This document shows, in pieces, positions 24,108 through 31,424 of a DNA stretch of 64,000 bases. A program made the position numbers and the translations under genes. The notes beneath the pieces were generated by a model that worked only from the letters and a program-made list of their open reading frames with translations, was not told where the DNA came from and searched no databases. Numbering within the stretch: position 1 is the first letter of the stretch; every line of letters begins with the position of its first letter. The stretch comes from Myxococcaceae bacterium (lineage in GTDB: Bacteria > Myxococcota_A > Polyangia > Polyangiales > Ga0077539): assembly GCA_004297725.1 (NCBI GenBank), contig SCUS01000157.1, forward strand, positions 1 to 64,000, written 5' to 3'.

Positions 24108-25591
24108 CCGCCCACGCCCTGGCGGTCGAGAGCCCCTGTAACAGCTGTGCGCAGCGCCCGACGTGCCGCGAGGAGTGCGCGCGGCTGGCGCCTCTGGTCT
24201 CGCGGGTGATCGGGGACGGCTGGCACCTCACGCTGTTCGAGCAGCGGCACGCCGCGAAGGCCAACGACGACGAGGACGACGCGCCCTGCGACCCCGCCGA
24301 CGACGATGCGCGGCGCGCCTCGCTCCTCGCGGCGCTGCAGCGCCTGCCGTCCGACGAGCGCCAGGTGGTCGAAGCTCGCGCGGAGGGCGTGACCGTCCGC
24401 GAACTCGCGCGCCGGATGAGGCGAGCGCGCGAGACCATCGCGCGGCTGCACGCCGAGGGTCTCGCTCGCCTCCGCCTCCTCGTACACGCCCCGACCGCCG
24501 TCTCTCCGTCGACCTCGTTGTTCGCTCCGAAGGAGGATCCCGTGCCCCAGAAGAGTCCCCGCCCGCTCGACGTTGTTCCCTCCGCCGACGACCCGACGCC
24601 GAAGGTCGCGGCCTGCATCCACAACGGCTGCAACCGTCCAGTGAGCCGCGAACCCACGACGCGACCGGAGCTTCGCCTCTACTGCGCCGCGCACCGCCGC
24701 AAGCTCACCAGGCTATCGCCCGACCAGGTGGCGGCCCTGGCGTCCGCTCGGCGCCCGAGGATCGACCCCGACGAGGCGGGCGTCGCAGACCTCCTGCGTC
24801 TCCTGAAGGAGCATCAGGCCCTGGTCCACCCGGTCAGCCCCGCGCTCGCGGCCGCGCTCCTGCTGCGAAACCGGAAGAACCGCTCGGTGACCGCGCGCGA
24901 GATCCAGAAGCTGGCCGGCGACATGGCGGCCGGCGCGTGGCCCGTGAACAACCAGGGCCTCGGCATCGGCGAAGACGGCCTGCTCTACGACGGCCAGCAC
25001 CGCTTGATGGCGGTCCTGCACGCCGGGGTGACGGTGAGGATGCTCGTGGTCGGCGGGCTCGACGAGGCGGCGCGCGCGACCATCGACCGGGGGCGCACCC
25101 GGAGCGTGGGCAACGTCCTCCAGATGTTCGACGGCGAGGCCCACGGGCCGAAGGTCGTACCCTGGATTCGCGCGCTCGTGTGTCTGCACGGCCGCGCGGA
25201 CAACCACCTCTCGACGCACGCTGCGCGCGAGGAGCTCGCCCGCTACCGCGCCTCCGTCGACTGGTTGCTCGCCCACGGCCCGCGCGGCCGGCCGTTCTGC
25301 ATGGCGCCGGTGGTCGCGGGGCTGATCTACGCGCACCACGTCCTCGGCGCCGAGGTCGAGCCGTTCATCCGCGGCTACGCGAGCGGAGCCGGGCTCCCGG
25401 AGGGCTCTCCGGCGCTCGCCTTGCGTCGGCTCGTCGGCGAGGGCGGCGGGCCCCGCCAGCGCGAGCGGGCGCTCACGCTTAAGACCCTGACCTGCGTGAT
25501 GGCGCACGTCCGGGGTGAGACGCTGCTGCGCATCCCGCCCAACGAGGACGGCTACGACCGCCTCGTGCGCATAGAGAGCGGGCGGGCGTGA
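24104..25591 (+). CDS. HTH and ParB-like fusion with internal start
   Basis: A 495-residue frame starting at GTG 24104 (GGGAGGAGCGACC upstream). Residues 1-140 contain a Cys cluster (CNSCAQRPTCREEC) and a sigma-70 region-4-like helix-turn-helix (LQRLPSDERQVVEARAEGVT, then VRELARRMRRARETIARLHA). Residues 147-495 have a second Cys motif (CIHNGCNRP) and a phage/plasmid ParB-like core (NNQGLGIGEDGLLYDGQHRL, MAVLHAG, then IDRGRTRSVGNVL). A strong in-frame internal start at 24542 would yield the second half alone, so one gene may make two proteins, or two genes have fused. It is probably an island-borne DNA-binding protein. Confidence 0.65.
   Translation: MTAHALAVESPCNSCAQRPTCREECARLAPLVSRVIGDGWHLTLFEQRHAAKANDDEDDAPCDPADDDARRASLLAALQRLPSDERQVVEARAEGVTVRELARRMRRARETIARLHAEGLARLRLLVHAPTAVSPSTSLFAPKEDPVPQKSPRPLDVVPSADDPTPKVAACIHNGCNRPVSREPTTRPELRLYCAAHRRKLTRLSPDQVAALASARRPRIDPDEAGVADLLRLLKEHQALVHPVSPALAAALLLRNRKNRSVTAREIQKLAGDMAAGAWPVNNQGLGIGEDGLLYDGQHRLMAVLHAGVTVRMLVVGGLDEAARATIDRGRTRSVGNVLQMFDGEAHGPKVVPWIRALVCLHGRADNHLSTHAAREELARYRASVDWLLAHGPRGRPFCMAPVVAGLIYAHHVLGAEVEPFIRGYASGAGLPEGSPALALRRLVGEGGGPRQRERALTLKTLTCVMAHVRGETLLRIPPNEDGYDRLVRIESGRA
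24530..24544 (+). promoter_or_regulatory. Internal ribosome-binding site and GTG start
   Basis: AAGGAGG at 24530-24536, 5 nt before an in-frame GTG at 24542. It is among the best Shine-Dalgarno sequences noted in the window yet sits inside an open frame, exactly at the junction between the HTH part and the ParB-like part. It would start a 349-residue protein beginning with PQKSPRPLD. Confidence 0.65.
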
Positions 25592-25738
25592 CGTCCGCGT
25601 AGCCCTCTCGCCGCCGTCGCTCTCCCCGCTCATCTCCGCCCGTCGGTCGCTCCGCTCAACTGCGGGTCCATCGGGCCGCCACCCTTCCACGATGACTCGC
25701 GCGTTCGTCGTCGCCCACCGACGGGCCCTCGCCGCGGG

Positions 25739-27382
25739 TCACGACCGCAGCGCCCTGCGTCGGCGCACCGCCCACAGCACGACGCCCGCCGCGAGCGCGA
25801 CGCCCGACCGCCCGCCTCGTTCGCCGCCCGCGCGACATCCGCAGCCCGCGCTCACCGTCGTCCCGGTGGTGGGGCGTCCTCCTGCATCCGCGCCTCCAGC
25901 GTCGGTGCGCAGACCTCCAGCGTCGAGGGTCCCCTCTCCCGGTCGGCGGCACTCCCCGGCGACGCACGCCTCGCCCTCGGGGCACGGCGTCGCGCCGTCC
26001 GGGAGCGCACATCGGTCCCGGCACGCCCCGCGCTCGCAGTACGAGCCCGTGGGGCAGGTCACGTCGAGGCAGTCGTCGGCGACGCAGCGGCCATCGGGCG
26101 CGCAGCCGAGACCGTCCGGACATGATCCGCAGGTGCAGCTGAACCGGCACTGCCCGTACCCCGGCTGCCGTGGGTCATCCTGGCAGAGCTGATCGCCTTC
26201 GCAGAACGCCTCGTCGCAGGGGCGGACGCAGCGGCCCGCGCGGCACTCCTGGCCGAAGGGACAGGACACCCCTTCGCAGGGGCTCGCGCACGCCCCCGCG
26301 AGGCAGCGCTGGCCGGGCGCGCAGGTGATCGCCTCGCAGGCGTCCTCGACGCAGGTCCCACGCACCGAGCAGATGCGCCCGCCGGGGCATGCGCGATCGG
26401 CCGGACAGCGCAACGCGCATCGCCCTCGATCGCAGACCTCGCCCTCGCCACAGTGGGCGTCGTCGTCGTCGACTCGCCCGTCGCAGTCGTTGTCCAGGCC
26501 GTTGCAGCGGCGGGCTTGCGGACCTCGGAGCGGTCGGCAATACGTCTCGAAGTCGGAGCGGCAGAGCGTGACCCCTTCGGCGCAGACGCCCGCGCGGTCG
26601 GGGACCACGCACGGCCTGCCTGCGCTGCTGCAACCGCCGCCGTCGGAGATGCCGACGATGGAGAAGCGATGCAGTCCTGGCTCTCCATTGGGGACATTGG
26701 TGGTGCGGCAGAGCTCGCCGATGGCCGCGGTGCGCGAGCTCGGGAGGGCGTAGAAATTCCGTTGGTTGCCAACGTCGAAGCCGACCTGGGCGTGGGCGCC
26801 GTCGGCCCCGGCGGTCCACTCGCAGCGGTTGTAGCGAAACTCCATGTCGACGCGGCCGACGTTGGGACATCGGGACGACCTCGACACGATCAGCTGGAAG
26901 TCGTCGCGCGCGTCGTCGGGGTCGGCGCTGCGCCGCACGTCGTGCCAGGTCACGACGATCCGCCCCAGCTCCACGTGAAAGCAGATCGCGTTGCCCGAGG
27001 GTCGGCCGCCCCCGCGCGTGTCGACGTCGGCCCACCAGGGAGCGATCATCGCCTGCCCCGCCCGCGGAAACGGGCGAGGCGTCGGGTCGGCGAGCGGCGC
27101 GGCGAAGGTGATGTTGCCGTTGGTGTTGACGAAGAAGCGATCCACGCGCTCGTTGAAGAGAAAGAGCCCTTCGGGGAAGGCTGCGCGGAGGTCGACGGCC
27201 ACCGGCGTCGCGCGAGCGTCGGGCTGCGGACCCGCGTAGGAGCCGTCGTCGCTGGGGTGCACGCAGTGCTCGGGCAGGCCGTAGCCGCTCGGTCCACCGA
27301 AGCCGCTGAGCAGGGGGACCGCGCCCGCCGGAGCGATCCGCAGTGTCAGGCAAGCCGCGACGAGCAGGGGGGACCTACGCAC
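25739..27382 (-). CDS. Nidogen-domain Cys-rich protein with MYXO-CTERM tail
   Basis: About 547 residues from GTG 27382: signal peptide (RRSPLLVAACLTLRIAPAGA), a NIDO-like domain over residues about 25-240 (FFVNTNGNITFAAPL, MIAPWWADVDTRGGG, then IVVTWHDV and DDFQLIVS), a MopE-like NGLDNDCDGRVDDDDAHC motif, many EGF-like Cys modules, an Asp/Ala/Gly linker, and the tail CGCRAGG, one hydrophobic helix, RRRR. That tail is a MYXO-CTERM sorting signal, processed by a myxosortase-type protease in this phylum, leading to outer-surface attachment. A paralogue lies at 45763-47349. I placed the start by comparison with that paralogue; upstream frame runs antisense to the divergent gene. Confidence 0.8.
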   Translation of the reverse strand: MRRSPLLVAACLTLRIAPAGAVPLLSGFGGPSGYGLPEHCVHPSDDGSYAGPQPDARATPVAVDLRAAFPEGLFLFNERVDRFFVNTNGNITFAAPLADPTPRPFPRAGQAMIAPWWADVDTRGGGRPSGNAICFHVELGRIVVTWHDVRRSADPDDARDDFQLIVSRSSRCPNVGRVDMEFRYNRCEWTAGADGAHAQVGFDVGNQRNFYALPSSRTAAIGELCRTTNVPNGEPGLHRFSIVGISDGGGCSSAGRPCVVPDRAGVCAEGVTLCRSDFETYCRPLRGPQARRCNGLDNDCDGRVDDDDAHCGEGEVCDRGRCALRCPADRACPGGRICSVRGTCVEDACEAITCAPGQRCLAGACASPCEGVSCPFGQECRAGRCVRPCDEAFCEGDQLCQDDPRQPGYGQCRFSCTCGSCPDGLGCAPDGRCVADDCLDVTCPTGSYCERGACRDRCALPDGATPCPEGEACVAGECRRPGEGTLDAGGLRTDAGGADAGGRPTTGTTVSAGCGCRAGGERGGRSGVALAAGVVLWAVRRRRALRS

Positions 27383-27602
27383 GAGCGAAGGGCCACCGTC
27401 GCACGCGCAGCGGCGAGCAGGAAGGGGCGCTGGTCGTCGCTCCGGCACCAGCGGATCGCTGAGGTGGACCCCGGCGGGGGACGATCCCGACGGGAGCGGG
27501 TGCATCACCCGGTTCCGCTGACGCGCCGACCGAAGACGCTCGTGGACCAGCGTCGTGAAGTTCGCTCGAACGCTTGACGGCCGTGGTGCCTCGCCGCTCC
27601 TA

Positions 27603-28610
27603 ATGCGCGCCGCTCCAGTGCCCTCCCGAGTCCACCCTCTGCGTCGCCCTGCCCTCGCGTCTTCCCTCGGCCTCGCCGCGCTGCTGTTTGCGATCCGCGC
27701 GGAGGCGATCGACGAGGCCTCTGGTGCGCGCCTCTCCTGGGTGCGGGCCGATGGGGCAGACACCTGCCCTTCGATCGATGAGCTCACCTCGCAGGTCGTC
27801 CAGCTGCTGGGCCGCGACCCCTTCCAGGCGAACCCCGCGCAGCACATCGAGGCCGTCGCCGAGCGCCATCACGGTCAGTGGCGGGCGAGGCTCTACGTGC
27901 GCACCAGCGACCACCCGATCGCGCCCCCGAGGGAGATCATCGACGACGCGCCGGATTGCAGCGCCCTCGCCACGGCGGTCTCGCTGGCGATCGCGCTGAG
28001 CATCGACCCCACGGTGCGCCCCGCGCCGCCGCCACCCTCGCCCACCCCGGCGAGACCCGCCCCTGCCCCGTCCTTCGCGCTCCGGGAACCGCGCCCGGCG
28101 GTGAGTTCCACCGTCGCGCTTGGCGCCTTCGGCCAGCTCGGGCTCCTCCCCGGCAGCTCCTTCGGAGCCGAGCTCTCGGCCGAGCCGTGGTCGCAAGACC
28201 GACTGCACCTCCGCGTCGGCGCGATCTTCCTTCCCGAGGTGCGCGCCGACCGCCCTGGAGGGGCCTTCCTCTTCGGCGCGACGGCCATCTCGCTCTCTCC
28301 CTGCGTGCACCTGTTCCGGGGTCAGGTCGCTTCCGTCGCTGCGTGCGGGACCTTCGTCGTGGGCGCCGCGCACGCACTGGCGCTCGACCTCACGCCGGTC
28401 GCTCCCGCCCAGCGGGCCTGGTTCGCGCTGGGAGCCTCCGCGCGGGCGTCGCTCCGGGTGGTCGGCCCCCTCTACGCGGAGGCGCGGCTCGACGTGGTCG
28501 CGCTGCCGTTGAGGGTGCAGTTCAACCTCCAGGGAGCGGCCGACGCCGTCTTCGAGCAGTCGCCGGTCGCCCTGAGCGGCTTCCTGGGTCTGGGTCTGTC
28601 GTTTCGGTGA
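27603..28610 (+). CDS. Outer-membrane-like protein of a myxobacterial sigma-linked family
   Basis: A 335-residue secreted protein from ATG 27603 (an alternative ATG at 27555 adds 16 residues). There is a signal sequence ending AEA, then an N-terminal domain (WVRADGADTCPSIDELTSQV, VQLLGRDPF) of about 110 residues, a Pro/Ala linker, and a C-terminal half of alternating hydrophobic strands ending in LSGFLGLGLSFR. A terminal aromatic-Arg strand like this is typical of beta-barrels. This N-domain plus barrel plan is frequently placed before an ECF sigma gene in myxobacteria, as here (35 nt to the next gene). It may be the sensor or target of that system; this is inference. Confidence 0.65.
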   Translation: MRAAPVPSRVHPLRRPALASSLGLAALLFAIRAEAIDEASGARLSWVRADGADTCPSIDELTSQVVQLLGRDPFQANPAQHIEAVAERHHGQWRARLYVRTSDHPIAPPREIIDDAPDCSALATAVSLAIALSIDPTVRPAPPPPSPTPARPAPAPSFALREPRPAVSSTVALGAFGQLGLLPGSSFGAELSAEPWSQDRLHLRVGAIFLPEVRADRPGGAFLFGATAISLSPCVHLFRGQVASVAACGTFVVGAAHALALDLTPVAPAQRAWFALGASARASLRVVGPLYAEARLDVVALPLRVQFNLQGAADAVFEQSPVALSGFLGLGLSFR

Positions 28611-28645
28611 AGGTCGTCGCCTCCGACCCGCAATGGGGGCATGCG

Positions 28646-29215
28646 GTGTCACTCACCCATCCTCCCATTCCTGTCGCATTGATCGTCGAGCGCCCCGACG
28701 TAGGCGACGTCGTCGCGGAGCACGGTGACTTCCTCTGGAAGACCCTCCAGCGCTGCGGCGTCCGCGAGGCCGACGTCGCCGACACCCTTCAGGAGGTCCT
28801 GATCGTGGTGCACCGCAAGCTGCCCTCCTACGACACCGGGCGCCCGATGCCGCCGTGGCTCTTCGGCATCTGCCTTCGGGTCGCCACCGCGCACCGGCGG
28901 CTCGCCTGGGTCCGGCGGGAGCGGCCCGTCGAGCAGGCGCCCGAGGACCCCTCCCGCCCCGCGCCGCCCGACCCCGAGGAGGCTGCCAGCCAGGCCCAGG
29001 CGAGGGCGCGGCTCGCGAGGGTCCTCGACGCGATGGACGCCGACAAGCGAGCGCTGCTGGTGATGTTCGAGATCGAGGAGCTGCCCTGCGACGAGATCGC
29101 GGCGATCGTCGGTGCGCCGGTAGGAACAGTCTGGTCGCGCCTCCACGCCGCCCGACGCCAGTTCGAGGCGACGCTGGCGCGGCTCCACGCGCGCGAGTCG
29201 AGGGGGGCGCGATGA
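28646..29215 (+). CDS. ECF-type RNA polymerase sigma factor
   Basis: A 189-residue sigma factor starting at GTG 28646. Region 2 reads LWKTLQRCGVREADVADTLQ, EVLIVVHRKL, then PPWLFGICLRVATAHRRL. Region 4 reads MDADKRALLVMFEIEELPCD, EIAAIVGAPVGTVWSRLHAA. It overlaps the downstream gene as ATGA (29212-29215), showing strict coupling with its probable regulator. It follows the outer-membrane-like protein, forming a three-gene signalling set. Confidence 0.88.
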   Translation: MSLTHPPIPVALIVERPDVGDVVAEHGDFLWKTLQRCGVREADVADTLQEVLIVVHRKLPSYDTGRPMPPWLFGICLRVATAHRRLAWVRRERPVEQAPEDPSRPAPPDPEEAASQAQARARLARVLDAMDADKRALLVMFEIEELPCDEIAAIVGAPVGTVWSRLHAARRQFEATLARLHARESRGAR

Positions 29216-30015
29216 GCGAGCCCCGGCGCTGGCGACACGACGACGGCGGGGCCTCGCCCGAGGTGCGCGACCTGCTCGCGGCCGGGCGCGCTCCCCGAGG
29301 GATGAGCCCCGCCGAGCGGGACCGCGCGACCCGGCAGGCGGCCCGCATCGCGGCAGCCCCGGTGGGATGGTTCGCGTGGTCGAGCGCCTCCAAGGCCCTC
29401 GCGGCCTCGCTCGCGACGGTGGGCCTCGTGGTGGCCGCGCGCGTCGTCGTCCCCCACACCACGGCCCATCGTGGCGTGAGCCGACCGGCCGCGGCCGTAC
29501 GTACATCGGGCCGAGCTCCCGAGGCGGCGCCCTCTTCGGTCTCTGTTCCCCCGGTCGTTACTTCTGCACCGACGGCCGCGACCGTCGCATCGACTCCGGT
29601 TCGCACCGCGGCGCCGCGGACCGCGCCGATGCCTCGACCCCATCGGCTGCCGCCGACTGCGCCCTCCAGCGGAAGTGTCCCCGTGCTCGCGCCGGTCTCC
29701 TCGGGTGCCGTCGTGGCTCCTGCGATGGCCCCTCGTCGGGATGAGTCGCTCGCCGCGGAGGCGGCCCTCCTGGTGCGGGCCCAGCGCTCGCTGGAGAGCG
29801 ACCCGGAGGCCTCGCTCGGACTGCTCGATACGCATGCGGGCTTCGCTCATCCGCGGCTCGCGGAGGAGCGTGAGCTGCTCGCGGTGCTGGCGCTTCAGAG
29901 GCTCGGTCGCGCCGAGGCGATGCGGGTGCGAGGCGAGGCGATGCTCGCGCGATGGCCGACGGGAGCCGCTGCGCAGCGAGTGCGTCGGCTGCTCGGGCCG
30001 ATGCCCTCGCCGTAG
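29212..30015 (+). CDS. Single-pass membrane partner of the sigma factor
   Basis: A 267-residue protein with a cytoplasmic N-terminus of about 60 residues, a membrane helix (ALAASLATVGLVVAARVVV), a Pro/Ala/Thr/Ser linker, and a C-terminal helical TPR-like domain (AALLVRAQRSLESDPEASLG, then LLDTHAGF). It lacks a H-x3-C-x2-C zinc motif, so it is not a standard ZAS anti-sigma factor. Its coupling to the sigma gene by an ATGA overlap makes an anti-sigma role likely. The C-terminal 88 codons belong to a duplicated segment found again at 37891. Confidence 0.7.
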   Translation: MSEPRRWRHDDGGASPEVRDLLAAGRAPRGMSPAERDRATRQAARIAAAPVGWFAWSSASKALAASLATVGLVVAARVVVPHTTAHRGVSRPAAAVRTSGRAPEAAPSSVSVPPVVTSAPTAATVASTPVRTAAPRTAPMPRPHRLPPTAPSSGSVPVLAPVSSGAVVAPAMAPRRDESLAAEAALLVRAQRSLESDPEASLGLLDTHAGFAHPRLAEERELLAVLALQRLGRAEAMRVRGEAMLARWPTGAAAQRVRRLLGPMPSP

Positions 30016-30160
30016 GCGAGCAACGATTGTCTGAAGGGACGGGGACGTTCCCCGCAATGGGGGAACGGAGAAGCCGTGAAACGACCTGTGATGACGAGAA
30101 CGCTTGCCTGCCTCGGTGCGACCATCCTTGCGGGCTGCCTAAACACCGTGACCATCGCTG
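29752..30160 (+). repeat. Duplicated segment, copy 1
   Basis: 409 nt nearly identical to 37891-38304. It covers the C-terminal domain of the sigma partner, its stop codon, the 60-nt intergenic hairpin region and the first 28 codons of the Kazal lipoprotein. Similarity drops abruptly at the left end, inside the linker. At the right end the downstream lipoprotein genes stay homologous but diverge faster. Confidence 0.9.
30041..30070 (+). promoter_or_regulatory. Mutually exclusive hairpins before the Kazal lipoprotein start
   Basis: GGGGA-CGT-TCCCC (30041-30053) and GTTCCCC-GCAATG-GGGGAAC (30047-30066) share one strand, so only one can form at a time. The second hairpin abuts the GGAG ribosome site (30067-30070) of the GTG start at 30076. 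The same arrangement is kept at 38185-38214. A translational or attenuation switch is possible. Confidence 0.45.
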
Positions 30161-30993
30161 CCTCGCCCGACGCGTCGGCTCCCAGTACCAACGTCGATGT
30201 TGAGACGCCGCACGACTCGGGTTCGATCGGAGACCGCGGCGAGGCACTGCCCTCGTCGTGCGCTGCGACACGCTGCGCCGCGGGTGAGCAGTGCTGCCTG
30301 ACGACAGGGCGGTGCTTCGATCCCCGGGTGTCGACTGGCCAGTGTTCGGCACCGGTGCAGGACTCGTCGCCGCAGCGGACCTGCGCCTCCGATGCGGATT
30401 GCGCCGAGAGCGAGTTCTGCCGGTCGGATCAGGGCCTCTGTCTCGGCGCGGGCCACTGCGCGTCGCGTGACGCCTGCGGCGAGTGCATCACCAGCATTCC
30501 CGGTGCTTGCACGGTGTGCGGGTGTGACGGCGTGAACTATCCCAACTCCCAGACCGCGTGCCGTCTGGGTGTCCGCGCGGTCGAGTCGGTGGGAGGCGCA
30601 TGCGGCGGCAACCGGCCGGGCAGCCCCGATGCTGGCTTCTACGGCGATGGGGGGACGGCACGCATCCCCTGCGCGAACTCCACGCACTGCCCTGCTGCGC
30701 AGAGCTGCTGCGCGATCACGGGCGTGTGCTTCGAGACGGGTTGTTCCGCCTGTTGTCGGCAGCCACCGCCGGGGACGAGCTTCCCCTGCATCACAAACGC
30801 GCAGTGTCGGAGCGACGAGTATTGTCGCGGTGAGGGGTGTGACACCCCTGGTGGCTGCGTGAGGATCCCGACCTCAGCCGGTTGCGGTGGCAGCGTCGCG
30901 CAGGTGTGTGGTTGCGACGGACGCACCTACGTCAACGACTGTTGGGCGGCCGGCGCCGGGGTCCGTGTCGCCCGCTCGGGGGCCTGCCCGTAG
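30076..30993 (+). CDS. Kazal-type lipoprotein (paralogue 1)
   Basis: A 305-residue lipoprotein starting at GTG 30076; lipobox LAGC at residues 18-21. A short Asp/Ser tether is followed by Cys-rich segments (CAAGEQCCLTTGRCF, CPAAQSCCAITGVCF) and two Kazal/follistatin-like motifs (VCGCDGVNYPN near residue 150 and VCGCDGRTYVNDCWA near 285). Kazal domains in other proteins inhibit serine proteases; here that activity is only inferred. The paralogue is at 38220-39179 with about the same length and domain order. The two share upstream regulatory sequence through duplication. Confidence 0.85.
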   Translation: MKRPVMTRTLACLGATILAGCLNTVTIAASPDASAPSTNVDVETPHDSGSIGDRGEALPSSCAATRCAAGEQCCLTTGRCFDPRVSTGQCSAPVQDSSPQRTCASDADCAESEFCRSDQGLCLGAGHCASRDACGECITSIPGACTVCGCDGVNYPNSQTACRLGVRAVESVGGACGGNRPGSPDAGFYGDGGTARIPCANSTHCPAAQSCCAITGVCFETGCSACCRQPPPGTSFPCITNAQCRSDEYCRGEGCDTPGGCVRIPTSAGCGGSVAQVCGCDGRTYVNDCWAAGAGVRVARSGACP

Positions 30994-31002
30994 CGACGGG
31001 CA
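30985..31002 (+). terminator. Hairpin over the stop codon
   Basis: TGCCCGT (30985-30991) pairs exactly with ACGGGCA (30996-31002) with a 4-nt loop. The stem includes the T of the TAG stop codon of the Kazal lipoprotein. There is no T-run, so it may be a mRNA 3' end stabiliser or weak terminator. The paralogous gene keeps only half of it. Confidence 0.35.
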
Positions 31003-31053
31003 CCTCGGCGCCTGACACTGCTCCGTCAGGTCCGTCTGGCGTGCGCAGTAGCG

Positions 31054-31257
31054 CTAGTGAGCGGTCGACATCAGGCCGATGGCCAGAGCCGCCAGTACGA
31101 CCATCCCGACGACCAGCGCGGCGAGCTGCGCGGTCACCTTGTTCAGATCCGGTTCCGGGTCGCGATCCCGTGACGGCGCATCGCTCGTGACCACAAGGTC
31201 GTCGGCGCCGAGCTCAGGCGCCTCAAGGTCGTCGGGCTTGCGGGGCGGTGCTGCCAT
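31054..31257 (-). CDS. Small tail-anchored membrane protein
   Basis: A 67-residue protein from ATG 31257: a charged, Pro/Asp-rich N-terminal half (KPDDLEAPELGADDL) and one C-terminal hydrophobic helix (LAALVVGMVVLAALAIGLM), the form of a tail-anchored or N-in membrane protein. No family recognised. It converges on the Kazal lipoprotein gene about 60 nt away. Confidence 0.6.
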   Translation of the reverse strand: MAAPPRKPDDLEAPELGADDLVVTSDAPSRDRDPEPDLNKVTAQLAALVVGMVVLAALAIGLMSTAH

Positions 31258-31424
31258 GCGGTACGGCACGTTGCGAGGGTACAGCACGGGCGTTGGGCGA
31301 TGTGCGCGTTGATCGTCGCAGGGGCGGCCGAACCGGGCAGGTGCCCCGCGGTGTCAGGCGTCCAGCAGGCGGGGGCTGCCCTGCGTCAATGGCCAGCAAG
31401 ATCCGACCGTCGCGCGCCGTCCGA

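Larger units (their letters stand above)
18237..25591. mobile_element. Integrative island at the tRNA-Sec 3' end (right end not located)
   Basis: The left junction is inferred from an integrase abutting the tRNA-Sec 3' end. The following genes (excisionase-like protein, small coupled ORFs, ribbon-helix-helix and Fis-like regulators, a mobile-DNA zinc-ribbon protein and a ParB-like protein) fit a mobile element. I did not find a second copy of the tRNA 3' end that would mark the other attachment site. The right limit given is simply the end of the last mobile-type gene. The lipoprotein at 21382 could be cargo or host. Confidence 0.5.

Noticed and set aside
25692..26192. Plus-strand frame opposite the end of the nidogen/MYXO-CTERM gene
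   Set aside because: Pro/Ser/Arg-rich shadow of the Cys-rich coding strand; no ribosome site or domain.
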